Assembly (NCBI RefSeq): GCF_010500995.1
Contig: NZ_QVMK01000003.1
Location: 1-64,000, forward strand
Origin: Bacteroides sp. 224
Lineage (GTDB): Bacteria > Bacteroidota > Bacteroidia > Bacteroidales > Bacteroidaceae
DNA: 64,000 nucleotides
Direction: 5' to 3'
Positions 18,144-27,386 of the stretch are shown piece after piece; within the stretch, counting starts at the first letter, position 1, and every line of letters starts with the position of its first letter. Below the pieces are notes generated by a model. It had not been told where the DNA came from, ran no database searches, and saw only the letters and a list, made by a program, of their open reading frames with translations. The position numbers and the translations under genes are program-made.

Positions 18144-18516
18144 CTTTCTCTTCCAATTCCAGTTCTAAGCGTAGATACTCCTGATTCATGCGAATAGGAG
18201 GCAGTAGTGAATCTCTGCTTGAGTATAAGGTTGTTCGGATAGAATCTACATCTTCAAATTTAACAAGAATATTACTTGATTTAGGGATATAAAATTCAAA
18301 CTTGCCTTCTTTGTCAGTCATGGTATATTGCACCTGATCGGCTACTGATACTTTTATTCCATTAATAGGAAGACCTGTTTTCTTGGATTTCACAAGTCCC
18401 TCTACACATAAATCATGCCCAAAGTCTTTAGGTACTCCATAACAAGCCTGAAATACAAAGGCGGCTGAACCTAAGCACAGCCCTCCGATTATCTTTCTTC
18501 CCCAATTCTTTTTCAT
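18121..18516 (-). CDS. Radical SAM-associated putative lipoprotein
   Basis: 131 residues with a lipoprotein-type signal (AFVFQAC, Cys25; a typical member starts MKKNWGRKIIGGL). Residues ~37-100 look like a carboxypeptidase-regulatory/transthyretin-like beta-sandwich (EGLVKSKKTGLPINGIKV, YTMTDKEGKFEFYI), and the tail is very acidic (LELELEEKDEDKQAD). Fits TIGR04134, the partner of the radical SAM enzyme whose start it overlaps by 23 bp. Possible modified residues are not evident; Cys34 after the lipobox is the only other Cys. Confidence 0.8.
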   Translation of the reverse strand: MKKNWGRKIIGGLCLGSAAFVFQACYGVPKDFGHDLCVEGLVKSKKTGLPINGIKVSVADQVQYTMTDKEGKFEFYIPKSSNILVKFEDVDSIRTTLYSSRDSLLPPIRMNQEYLRLELELEEKDEDKQAD

Positions 18517-18521
18517 ACGAA

Positions 18522-19619
18522 TTATGTATTTGATATTTGAAGTTTCTTCACCCTATCTACATACGCACTACATCCATTTCTTTTATCAAAGGCTTCGGCC
18601 AGTTCAAGAGCTTTTGTATAGAAATGTTCCTTCAAAGCCTCTACATTATAGACTCCTGATTCGGCATACAGTTCGAACTCTGTGGGTAGATTCAGCGTAA
18701 TGGTTTGATCTGTTTTAGATAGAATTTCAAGTCCTTCGGCCATATAATAGAAGAAGTCGTATCGGGTAAAGCCATCTCCTTCCAACACCCAAGCTATGTA
18801 TCTTTCAATATACTTGAGCATCTTTTCTTTGTCTTTATCTGCCAGATAGCTGATTAGCATTCCTCCGTAAGAAGTGAGGTTTGGATTCTCCTTTTGCTCT
18901 TCCATCTCGTTCTCTCCTTGAGTGAATAGTTGGGCGGCCAATTCGTGCTTTCCTACTTTTTGTGCATTATAAAGCAATGTACAGAAAGTACGTGCCGGCA
19001 CCTGAGAACAGTGTGGAACGTGTATTTGCTTGGTGAGCAGGGGTTGCGCTCTGTTGTAGGCTTCGTCAAACTGTCCGGACTCCAGATAGTAGTCCAACTC
19101 ATAATCGAGGGTACAAGCAGCACAGTTATCCACATCATCTTGCGAACACTCATTCCGAAGGTCGAGGTACTCTTTGGCTTTCTCAACCTGCCCGATGGAA
19201 AGGGTTTCGGTGTAAAGCCTGTCATAATAGGCACGCAGCCCGTGACCGTTGCGGAGAAGGCGTGTTTTAAAGTCCTCCAAAATGCTTTCGATCTGTTCCA
19301 TCGAAACGTCCGGGTTGCAGTACATGGCACCCAATACCCATTTATACTCCCAAAGGAAGTCGTTTTCGTCGAACCAGTCGGGGTGTTGTTCATAAGCGTT
19401 TAGTATCCATGTGAAGTTTGTTACCAGTTCTTCATCATTGGTTAGATAGTAGCTTTCGTGAAGTAGCTGCATACGTACGTCGTATCCCCATTCCACATCG
19501 TCGTTATCGTCGGCAATAGCTGCTGCTTGTTTAAGCAATTGAACTTTGTCTTTGTGAGTCAGACTTTTATTATTATCTACTTGGTAGAGTATCTTCTGTA
19601 TTTCTAATGTGTATTTCAT
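18522..19619 (-). CDS. Helical-repeat (TPR-like) protein, partner of the Hsp90 paralogue
   Basis: The start is set at ATG 19619 (MKYTLEIQKIL); the longer frame starts at TTG inside the upstream gene. 365 residues, almost entirely amphipathic helices with TPR-like spacing (YYLESGQFDEAYNRAQPLL, LYNAQKVGKHELAAQLFTQG). No catalytic motif. It follows the Hsp90-like gene by 13 bp on the same strand, which suggests a co-chaperone or adaptor role; this is inference from context. Confidence 0.6.
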   Translation of the reverse strand: MKYTLEIQKILYQVDNNKSLTHKDKVQLLKQAAAIADDNDDVEWGYDVRMQLLHESYYLTNDEELVTNFTWILNAYEQHPDWFDENDFLWEYKWVLGAMYCNPDVSMEQIESILEDFKTRLLRNGHGLRAYYDRLYTETLSIGQVEKAKEYLDLRNECSQDDVDNCAACTLDYELDYYLESGQFDEAYNRAQPLLTKQIHVPHCSQVPARTFCTLLYNAQKVGKHELAAQLFTQGENEMEEQKENPNLTSYGGMLISYLADKDKEKMLKYIERYIAWVLEGDGFTRYDFFYYMAEGLEILSKTDQTITLNLPTEFELYAESGVYNVEALKEHFYTKALELAEAFDKRNGCSAYVDRVKKLQISNT

Positions 19620-19632
19620 TCTGTTTTTGTTT

Positions 19633-21417
19633 TTAGTTTTTATGAATAAATCCGAGAATGTCTTGCATTCCCATAACAATTAAGCGATAAAGAGATTCGT
19701 TGAACAGGTTCATTCCTTCGTCATTAACCGGATACTTGCCCAATAGAAGCGATTGTATATAGAGAATGTTGACAATGGATTCAAAAACCACCACCTCTTT
19801 TATTTCCGTGAGTTTAAGTATCAGCTCGTTATTGGCATTCATGCATAGTGTAGGAGTTGTTTTCTGCACTTTGGGCTTAAATGCTCCCAACACGGAGTTC
19901 AACGGGTTATTGGCCGATTTGGCTTTTCCCTGATTAATCTTCTCGCTTGCCACAAAGATAACGGGGGTATCTGCCGGGGTGAAGTATTTAAGCTGACAAA
20001 CACATCCCATCGGTTTCAGCAGTTCGTTGCATCGTTCCTCAAAGGTTCTGTATTCCGGATGTTCTGTATACGAAACCTCCTTGAAACTATCAAGAATGAA
20101 GGAAGGAGAGATCTTCTCCGTTTTAAAGTCGAACTGTTGACAAGCTTTCTTCAGCAGTGCTTCGTCGAAAGTATAAGCGGCATTGATAACCAACATTCCT
20201 TGAGAAGAAGCAATACGCCTGATTTGTTTAAAATCGTCCAACAGGGGTGTATAATAAACCTGAGAGTTGTAGTTGCGAATGCTTTTGAAATTGCGTGTAC
20301 CTTTGTTTGTTTCAAAAGGTAGTTCGTCCATGAATAAGGAGAGCATTTCATTATCTTCCGCAGCAATAGCTTTGATATGCAGATAGTGTATATCGAGTAT
20401 CTTATGAAACAAATCCGGGTCGGTATGTATCAGTCCTTTCAGGTAGTTCTTCAGGGCTTTTCCAATCTCTGTAGAAGCTTTGCGAAGTTCCTCGTTGTTT
20501 ACCAACGATTCGCGAGAAGCAGTAGAAGAAAGAGCCTCCACATTCACTATACATTTTATAAAGAATGCCCAAGGGGGAAGTAAGTTGCAGTCTTCTTCGC
20601 TTAAAAGCATTCTTTTCAGGTATATTTTATGCGTTAGCTTGCCCGAGAACTGTGTTTTGAAAGGCAGGATATAAATAGTACCTGCTATTCGTCCGCATTC
20701 TGTTTTAATGGGGAATGCATCCAGAAAAGAAGCTTGAAACTCTTTTCTGCCGTAAGATAGCAGTTCCTCTTTACTTGCCTGAGGGTTTAGCCAAATGGGA
20801 TTGGATTCGTTGATCTGTATCGGCTCTCCTCCTTCTCCTTTAGTTAAGAAGATGGGGTAAGGCAATGCCTTTCCATAAAGAGTCAGGCTGCGTTTAAATG
20901 TTTCGTATTCAAATAAATGCTTCCATTCGTTCTTGGGGGTCAGTATCACTTTGGTTCCAATGGGGCGTTCTTCGTCTATCGATACCGTTTCGTAAGTACC
21001 GTCTGCTTTTCCACACCACCTGATGGTTTTCTTATTCATCGCAGATCGTGTTTCAAAGATGATATCGTTACTTACCACAAAGCAAGAAAGCAAGCCGATA
21101 CCAAACCTCCCGATAAAGTCGGCCGAAGAAAAAGAATCCCTTTTGGAACTCTCGCCAATCACGGTGAGCACCTGATGAATGTCGTCTTCGGTCAGACCGA
21201 TTCCATTGTCGGTAAAACTCATGGAACCATTGTCGTGAAGTTCAACTTCTATACGTCCTTCGAAATTCTCGTCGATACTGCGGAAAGCAGTAATGGCATC
21301 GATTCCGTTTTGAAGCAATTCTCTGACAAAAGTACTCGGATTGCTATAGATATGCTCCGAGAGCAATGATATCATGCCTTTCAGGTTAACCTGAAAAAGA
21401 TGAGGTTTATTCTCCAT
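19633..21417 (-). CDS. Hsp90-family protein (divergent HtpG paralogue)
   Basis: 594 residues, shorter than canonical HtpG (~620-680). The GHKL ATPase domain is intact: ELLQNGIDAI (Asn37), FTDNGIGLTEDDI, GESSKR, GRFGIGLLSCF and GTKVIL. The middle domain has FIKCIVNVEALSSTASRESL, corresponding to the HtpG catalytic-loop region (normally DLPLNVSRE). The C-terminal third (~400-594) differs from the HtpG dimerisation domain. It is flanked by a TPR-like and a Sel1-repeat protein on the same strand. Likely a specialised chaperone rather than the housekeeping HtpG. Confidence 0.85.
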   Translation of the reverse strand: MENKPHLFQVNLKGMISLLSEHIYSNPSTFVRELLQNGIDAITAFRSIDENFEGRIEVELHDNGSMSFTDNGIGLTEDDIHQVLTVIGESSKRDSFSSADFIGRFGIGLLSCFVVSNDIIFETRSAMNKKTIRWCGKADGTYETVSIDEERPIGTKVILTPKNEWKHLFEYETFKRSLTLYGKALPYPIFLTKGEGGEPIQINESNPIWLNPQASKEELLSYGRKEFQASFLDAFPIKTECGRIAGTIYILPFKTQFSGKLTHKIYLKRMLLSEEDCNLLPPWAFFIKCIVNVEALSSTASRESLVNNEELRKASTEIGKALKNYLKGLIHTDPDLFHKILDIHYLHIKAIAAEDNEMLSLFMDELPFETNKGTRNFKSIRNYNSQVYYTPLLDDFKQIRRIASSQGMLVINAAYTFDEALLKKACQQFDFKTEKISPSFILDSFKEVSYTEHPEYRTFEERCNELLKPMGCVCQLKYFTPADTPVIFVASEKINQGKAKSANNPLNSVLGAFKPKVQKTTPTLCMNANNELILKLTEIKEVVVFESIVNILYIQSLLLGKYPVNDEGMNLFNESLYRLIVMGMQDILGFIHKN

Positions 21418-21427
21418 AATGTGTTTT

Positions 21428-21547
21428 AGTTACGAGATGTCAGTTACGAGTTACAAGTTACGAGTTACGAGTTACAAGTTACCAGTTACGAGTTACGAGT
21501 ACTTTGCAGTATTAACACTTGTAACTCGTAACTTGTAACTCGTAACT
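21428..21547. repeat. AGTTACN heptad array folding into a hairpin
   Basis: AGTTAC starts at 21428 and then at 21442, 21449, 21456, 21463, 21470, 21477, 21484 and 21491, in exact 7-bp steps. After a short loop, 21521-21547 carries the complement (gtaactcgtaacttgtaac...), so the two arms can form a very long stem. It fills the gap between the Sel1-repeat gene and the Hsp90 gene. Confidence 0.8.
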
Positions 21548-21550
21548 ACC

Positions 21551-23977
21551 CTATCCTCTACGTCTTTTTCCTGTAATTTTCAATGCTTGTTCGTGTCCGT
21601 TCTCGGCAGCTAACTCAAAGAGTTCCATGGCTTTATCTTCGTCTGCTTCTACTCCTTTTCCTATTAGATAACAGTTGGCCAGTTCAAATTGAGCATTGGC
21701 ATGGTCGTCGTCGGAAGCTAACTGCAAGAGGGTTATACCTTCTTCCATATTGGGTGTACAACCTTCTCCGTTCATTAGCATCTTGCCTTTGTAGTATTGA
21801 GAAGGACTGTATTCGTAAGCAGCAGCATCGTTAAACCAACGGAAGGCTTCACTATGATTTTCTTTGGTTCCGTTACCATGATAATAGCAACGTGCCACAC
21901 AATGCATGGCTCTCATGTAGCCATCTTCGGCAGCTTTCAGGTAGTACTTAAAGGCTTCCGGTTCGTTTTCTTCTACACCGATGCCGTATTCCAAACAAAC
22001 ACCTAAACCTTGGTTGACACAATTTTGCCCGGCGGCTTTCATGTAATACTCGTATGCTTTCTGGGTTTCGCCCGAATCGCCATAATCATATAAATAGTAG
22101 TCGCCCAGTTCCAATAAAGCATAAGCATAGTCTGATTCTGCTGCTTTAGACAGCCATTTGAGTGCTTCTTCATTATCGGAAGGTACATCCTCTCCTATTC
22201 CATACAGATAGTAGCAACCTACCTTATATTGTGCATAAGCATAGTCGTGTTCTGCTGCTTTAAGCATATATTCCAATGCCTTTTTACCATTGACTTCTAC
22301 TCCATAACCTTCTTCGTAGCATAGAGCAAGTTCGGTTTCTCCTTTTGCCACTTCATTGTTGGCAGCGATTTGCAAGAAGCGAATGGCCTCATCCGGATTC
22401 TCTTCTACACCGATGCCGTGGCGGTAGCAGCGTCCGGCAAGGAAGTAAGCATAGGCATACTCGTTCTCGGTGGCTTTCATGATGAGTTCGAAGGCTTTGG
22501 CATCGTCTTCTTCTACGCCGTTACCTTCCTGATACATGAAAGCCAGTTCAACCATACAGTAAGCCGAACCCATTTCAACCCCCCGGCTGTAGTATTGGAG
22601 TGCTTTCTCGGTGTTTACTTCTCCTGCATACCCCATCAGGTGATAGCGTCCTGCCATTTCAAGGCCGTAAATGTCATTCATTGCAGCGGCTTTCTCGTAG
22701 TATGAGAGTGCGGTAGGATAATCATTTTCGCCGGTAAGTAACCCTTGTTCGTAGATACAACCTATGCGGTATGCTCCATATCCCGAGCCTCCGTTCATGG
22801 CTTGTTGGTATAGTTCCAAAGCTTTACCTGCATCTTGCTTCAAGATATTTCCATTAAGATATAAGTTAGCTTTGCAGATAAGTGCATCCGCATATTCTTG
22901 TTTAACGGCTTCATCCAGATACCATAATCCTTTTTCCTGATCTTTATATTCGTCCACGAAAAGATAAAGGTAGGCTAACTGATAGGTGCTATATGCATCA
23001 TTGTACTGATAGCCTTTGTGTAGCCACTGAATGGCTCGTGCATTATCCTGCCACTCTTGTCCGGAGTTGAAATAGCAAATAAACAAGCTGCGTACGATGT
23101 TGTGCTGTCCGGCCATGAACGATTCTTCCATCAGGCGAAGACCTTCGGCCGGGGTTGCTTCTTCAAAAAGTTTGTTGTAGTTAAGGATACCCAGACGCAC
23201 CATAGCGAATCCGGCACAGTCATCCTGAAGTATTTTCTTGTAGTATTTGGCTGCTTCCTCCGGTTTCTTAGCATATTCGCATAAGAAGGCTTGCAGTTCA
23301 TCAACCATTCTTTGTACTTCGGGGTTTACACTTTCCTCGAAGGCTGCTTGGAAGAAAGTATTAGCTTCTTCTTGTTTACCTTCTTGCAGTAGTATATGAG
23401 TTTTGTAGATAGCAGCTTTCTGTTTGCCTACCGGATCGGTAATACTGTCGAGCAACTCCATTCCCTTTTCTCTATCAGGAGTTCCGCAGAATCCTCCATA
23501 AAGATAATATCCCCATAAAGCTTGGGCAGTAGCGTTTCCTCTTTGCGCAGCTTCTTCCAGCATGGGAAGAATCACAGAGGTATCTTCGTATCCGCGACGA
23601 GGATGAAGGCGCTGCAAGGCTTTCTCTATGATTGCTTCGGCAAATGAAGGAATAAGTAGATCGCAGACCCGGTTTATCTTTTCCCAAAAGAAGTGATAGT
23701 CTTCATCATTCAGGTTGCCGGAAGCTACACAATCGTATCCTTTAAAAATTCGCGTAAAGAACGTTTCGGTAGCCAGTGTGTCGAATTTGCTTTCGATGGC
23801 ATATTCTAAAGTAGTCAATGCTTCGAACCAGTGCGCAGGTTGCATAAGCCGGTGATGAGTGAAGGCTTCGAATACTTCTTTGGTAAGTTTTTCCTTAGTT
23901 GTTTTCTCATAAGCTTTCAGATAGAAAGCTTGTAATGACTCCCCTTCTCCGGGGAATGGAGTGAATGCGTTGTTCAT
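21551..23977 (-). CDS. Sel1-like repeat protein
   Basis: 808 residues. From ~140 to the end it carries a long series of Sel1-type repeats of ~36 residues with the A-x-x-x-LG-x-x-Y-x-x-G pattern (YKVGCYYLYGIGEDVPSD, LAGRCYRHGIGVEENPDEAI, ELANCYLIGKGVEADEDKAM). These solenoids mediate protein contacts. No signal peptide, so cytoplasmic. It lies upstream of the Hsp90 paralogue, separated by the heptad-repeat hairpin, and probably works with it; partner proteins are unknown. Confidence 0.88.
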   Translation of the reverse strand: MNNAFTPFPGEGESLQAFYLKAYEKTTKEKLTKEVFEAFTHHRLMQPAHWFEALTTLEYAIESKFDTLATETFFTRIFKGYDCVASGNLNDEDYHFFWEKINRVCDLLIPSFAEAIIEKALQRLHPRRGYEDTSVILPMLEEAAQRGNATAQALWGYYLYGGFCGTPDREKGMELLDSITDPVGKQKAAIYKTHILLQEGKQEEANTFFQAAFEESVNPEVQRMVDELQAFLCEYAKKPEEAAKYYKKILQDDCAGFAMVRLGILNYNKLFEEATPAEGLRLMEESFMAGQHNIVRSLFICYFNSGQEWQDNARAIQWLHKGYQYNDAYSTYQLAYLYLFVDEYKDQEKGLWYLDEAVKQEYADALICKANLYLNGNILKQDAGKALELYQQAMNGGSGYGAYRIGCIYEQGLLTGENDYPTALSYYEKAAAMNDIYGLEMAGRYHLMGYAGEVNTEKALQYYSRGVEMGSAYCMVELAFMYQEGNGVEEDDAKAFELIMKATENEYAYAYFLAGRCYRHGIGVEENPDEAIRFLQIAANNEVAKGETELALCYEEGYGVEVNGKKALEYMLKAAEHDYAYAQYKVGCYYLYGIGEDVPSDNEEALKWLSKAAESDYAYALLELGDYYLYDYGDSGETQKAYEYYMKAAGQNCVNQGLGVCLEYGIGVEENEPEAFKYYLKAAEDGYMRAMHCVARCYYHGNGTKENHSEAFRWFNDAAAYEYSPSQYYKGKMLMNGEGCTPNMEEGITLLQLASDDDHANAQFELANCYLIGKGVEADEDKAMELFELAAENGHEQALKITGKRRRG

Positions 23978-24054
23978 AATTGTTTTATAATTGTATATGA
24001 AATATAAAGTAGTTTCATTGGTGAATAAATAGCTTTAGCTGTATTGATACTTCA

Positions 24055-24062
24055 CAAAGATA
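24055..24062 (-). promoter_or_regulatory. Bacteroides -7 box upstream of the Sel1 gene
   Basis: The minus strand reads TATCTTTG, 77 bp before the ATG. -33 box not evident. Confidence 0.35.
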
Positions 24063-24099
24063 CATTTTTTGATATAATAAAGATATCTTTTATTTAGTT

Positions 24100-24957
24100 T
24101 TATATATTATCGGCACTCAGTGTTGTTGTAATATTTACCAATCCCTGCATTGGGCTCTGCACTATCGAGCCTATTTTTATTCCTAATTCCTTCGCTGTTT
24201 CTTTCAAAATTCTTTGGTAGTAAAACGCCACCGACCCAACAAAGTGTACTTGATAATTGGGGTAGTCATACTGCATTACATTTCTTTGAAAGAACGCTTT
24301 AAAGGCATTGGATACTAATGTACGAATTTCTTCTTCCTGGATATTCTCTAAAAGAAATGGAGAAACACTTGCCAGAAACCTATTAGGAAATGGCTTTCGA
24401 TACACCTTTTCTATAATTTCCGGAATAGTCAGGTTATATTGAAACAGAAACTTCTCTTTAAGTTTTGCAGATAACTGATTCTTTAGCAAATCACTAATCA
24501 ATAGCTTACCCAATACAGCCCCACTTCCTTCATCTCCCAAAATAAATCCCAAAGGAGATACATGCGTTGTTATTTCTTTACCATTGTAGAAGCAAGAATT
24601 GGAACCTGTACCCAGAATACAAACAATACCCGGATTATCCCCACAGAGTCCACGAGCGGCTCCAAGCATATCGGAGTTGATTTCTATGCTTTTGGATACC
24701 TGAAAACAAGAAGATAATACATCTTGTATCATCGGATATTTCTCCGGTATGCAGCCGGCACCATAGAAGTATATATAGTCAAATATATTAGTATCTAAAC
24801 GAGGTAGCAATGATTTGTCAATCTCCTCCCGGATTTCTTCTTTACTTTGGTAGAAAGGGTTGATTCCCTTTGTAAATACCTGCCGGATGAGCTGTCCGTT
24901 TTTCACTACGCACCAATCGGTTTTGGAAGAACCGCTGTCTGCAATTAATATCATCAT
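24100..24957 (-). CDS. BadF/BadG-type sugar kinase (MurK-like N-acetylmuramate/GlcNAc kinase)
   Basis: 285 residues of an ASKHA-fold kinase: phosphate-1 loop ADSGSSKTDWCVV at ~6-18, phosphate-2 GILGTGSNSCFY at ~110, and FILGDEGSGAVLG. The family includes N-acetylglucosamine kinases and the MurNAc kinase MurK of Tannerella forsythia. It would phosphorylate an amino sugar taken up from peptidoglycan. Its start overlaps by 4 bp the stop of the MurT/NagX-like membrane protein, and an AmpG-like permease is next, which supports the cell-wall-sugar reading. No murQ etherase is in the window. Substrate unproven. Confidence 0.75.
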   Translation of the reverse strand: MMILIADSGSSKTDWCVVKNGQLIRQVFTKGINPFYQSKEEIREEIDKSLLPRLDTNIFDYIYFYGAGCIPEKYPMIQDVLSSCFQVSKSIEINSDMLGAARGLCGDNPGIVCILGTGSNSCFYNGKEITTHVSPLGFILGDEGSGAVLGKLLISDLLKNQLSAKLKEKFLFQYNLTIPEIIEKVYRKPFPNRFLASVSPFLLENIQEEEIRTLVSNAFKAFFQRNVMQYDYPNYQVHFVGSVAFYYQRILKETAKELGIKIGSIVQSPMQGLVNITTTLSADNI

Positions 24958-26072
24958 ATTTTAATATATATATTTTTCTTATATAACCAATAACCTACAA
25001 ACCAGTTTAATGTTACAAATAGCAATGCATAGATGAGTGAACTCAAATATTTGTCGGAAATAACTTGTACAATCAGGTTGTAAATATATCCATGTAAACT
25101 AATCGCAGTATCCTCGTACGGAATACGTATATAACCAAATAAAAGTGATAAGAAAGCGGCGAACACATACATGAAAAGAGGATTCACTCCGAAAACTCTA
25201 AAGAATGAAGTCCAGCCTTTTAATCCTTTGCAATCAATAATCCAAATGAGAAGTGCAAGGAGGCTGGCAGCTAATCCACAAGTAATAATAACAAAGGAGG
25301 GCGACCATATCTTTTTGTTTATTGGACAACCATAACTCAACAAGAAACCAATAAACGTGAATGTTGTTCCTATGATAAACAGTTGCAACATCTTTTCATT
25401 TAAGTTCTTAGCTTCTAACAATAACTTTCCACAATAGAATCCTATTAATACATGAGCTATGGCAGAAACAGTACTAAGAAGTCCTTCGGGATCAATGCTG
25501 TTATCCTTATACATGTGATTAGCACCAAGGATATATCTATCTACAATAGAGAGAATGTTAGTTTCATTGTATTCGAATCCTTTTCCCAAAAGGAGAATCA
25601 AGAGATATCCAATAAGCAGGAAAGCGATAAGCGCGGGAATATATTTATGCTTCACAGTTAGAGCTATTAATGCTGTTACTCCATAACAGAGTGCCAAACG
25701 TTGCATTACTCCTAAAATGCGAATCTGTTCAAATTGTTCCGAAAAGCCCTTGCCTTGAAGAATAAGATAAAACCATGCAATACCTAACCCAATGGCGAAG
25801 ATAACAAGTGTTCGTTTTATAATTTTCCAAGCAACAGTATGGCTGTACTGAAAGTTATACTTCTTTAAAGAAATATAGGTTGATATTCCCATAATAAACA
25901 TGAAAAAAGGAAATACTAAGTCGGTAGGGGTTAACCCATTCCATTTCACATGTCGTAATGGGGCATATACATGACCCCAATTACCTGGGTTGTTCACTAA
26001 AATCATTCCTGCAATGGTAATACCTCGCAAGATATCTAATGAAAGTAGTCTTTGTTTGATGGGGGTGTTCAT
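24954..26072 (-). CDS. DUF5009/NagX-like membrane protein (MurT-like)
   Basis: 372 residues with about ten transmembrane segments. The N-terminal block SLDILRGITIAGMILVNNPG, then VFPFFMFIMGIS, is typical of the heparan-alpha-glucosaminide N-acetyltransferase/COG4299 family. In Tannerella forsythia a related protein (MurT) imports MurNAc; elsewhere the family is called NagX. Here it is coupled to a BadF-type kinase by a 4-bp overlap and follows an AmpG-like permease by 9 bp. Transport of, or acyl transfer to, an amino sugar are both possible. Confidence 0.72.
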   Translation of the reverse strand: MNTPIKQRLLSLDILRGITIAGMILVNNPGNWGHVYAPLRHVKWNGLTPTDLVFPFFMFIMGISTYISLKKYNFQYSHTVAWKIIKRTLVIFAIGLGIAWFYLILQGKGFSEQFEQIRILGVMQRLALCYGVTALIALTVKHKYIPALIAFLLIGYLLILLLGKGFEYNETNILSIVDRYILGANHMYKDNSIDPEGLLSTVSAIAHVLIGFYCGKLLLEAKNLNEKMLQLFIIGTTFTFIGFLLSYGCPINKKIWSPSFVIITCGLAASLLALLIWIIDCKGLKGWTSFFRVFGVNPLFMYVFAAFLSLLFGYIRIPYEDTAISLHGYIYNLIVQVISDKYLSSLIYALLFVTLNWFVGYWLYKKNIYIKI

Positions 26073-26081
26073 AAATCTGTA

Positions 26082-27386
26082 TTATTCTTGGTTAAGCTTA
26101 TTCCTTACCATTATAGCCGCTAAAATACCCGGAATAGTGCAAATGCATACCCATATAAAGAAGGAAGTATAACCAATCGCCTCCTGTATATAGCCTGCTG
26201 CCATTCCCGGCAACATCATCCCGGCAGCCATAAATGCTGTGCCTATGGCATAATGAGCTGTTTGATGTTCTCCCTTGGCTATGTGAATCAGGTAAAGGGT
26301 ATAAGCAGTGAATCCAAATCCATATCCCAATTGCTCAATTGCCACCGAGAATATAATAATCCAGTTATCTTGTGGTACTGTTGCAGCCAGATAGACGTAT
26401 AGTAGGTCGGGTAGGTTGATGGCTAATGCCATAGGAACGATCCACTTCTTTAAACCTTGTCGAGATACAAGAATACCTCCTAAAATTCCACCTACCGTAA
26501 GTGCTATTAATCCGATTGTTCCGTAAATCATTCCGACAGTAGCCGTAGGAAGTTCTAAGCCACCGCAATCTTTTTGATCTAATAAAAAAGGAGAAGCAAT
26601 CTTTACTAATTGAGATTCCCCCAACCTATAAGTAAGTAAAAAGAAGAGAGCTAATCCAAGATGTTTCTTTTGGAAGAATGAGCCAATGGTTAGGAAAAAA
26701 TTAGTAAGGATTTCTTTGACACTCACCTGTTTTCCGGGTACATCATTAATAGGACGGGGAAGCACGAAATGATGATATAACATCAGTCCAAGGAAAATAC
26801 CAGCCATCAAATAGAAGGTAATACTCCAGGCCATAGGGATATTCGCTGTACCATCGGCTGATAAAGAACTTGTTTCCAACCAACCGGCAAACATAACCAA
26901 TATTCCTTGCCCGAATATATTGGCGAGGCGATAGAAGGTATTCCGGATACCAACAAAGAAGGACTGTTCTTCATTACTAAGTCCCAACATATAGAAACCG
27001 TCTGCGGCAATATCGTGTGTAGCCGAGCTAAACGCCAATAGCCAGAAGAAAGCCAGCGTTACCTGCAAATAGTAATCCGTTGGAATAGAGAAGGCAATTC
27101 CGGCGAAGCCGGCAGCTATAAGCCCTTGCATGGATACTATCCACAACCGCTTGGTTTTAATAAGGTCTATAAAAGGACTCCATAAGGGTTTTATCAACCA
27201 AGGCAAATAGAGCCAACCAGTATAAAGACCTATTTCAGCATTAGAAAGCCCCAAACGTTTATACATGATAACGGCTACTGTCATAACCGCAACGTATGGA
27301 AGTCCTTCGGCAAAGTAGAGGGTCGGGATCCATGCCCAGGGAGAGGACTTTTTAGTTAGGCGTTTCACTGGGCTTCTATTTTCCAT
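26082..27386 (-). CDS. AmpG-like MFS permease
   Basis: 434 residues with ~12 transmembrane segments. The N-terminal part (WIPTLYFAEGLPYVAVMTVA, then YKRLGLSNAEIGLYTGWLYLPW) is characteristic of AmpG, the anhydromuropeptide importer of the major facilitator superfamily; SSATHDIAADGFYM is the matching DxxADG motif. It would bring peptidoglycan fragments or amino sugars into the cytoplasm. The start overlaps the 3' end of the AAA-ATPase gene by 22 bp, and the next gene is 9 bp downstream. Confidence 0.82.
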   Translation of the reverse strand: MENRSPVKRLTKKSSPWAWIPTLYFAEGLPYVAVMTVAVIMYKRLGLSNAEIGLYTGWLYLPWLIKPLWSPFIDLIKTKRLWIVSMQGLIAAGFAGIAFSIPTDYYLQVTLAFFWLLAFSSATHDIAADGFYMLGLSNEEQSFFVGIRNTFYRLANIFGQGILVMFAGWLETSSLSADGTANIPMAWSITFYLMAGIFLGLMLYHHFVLPRPINDVPGKQVSVKEILTNFFLTIGSFFQKKHLGLALFFLLTYRLGESQLVKIASPFLLDQKDCGGLELPTATVGMIYGTIGLIALTVGGILGGILVSRQGLKKWIVPMALAINLPDLLYVYLAATVPQDNWIIIFSVAIEQLGYGFGFTAYTLYLIHIAKGEHQTAHYAIGTAFMAAGMMLPGMAAGYIQEAIGYTSFFIWVCICTIPGILAAIMVRNKLNQE

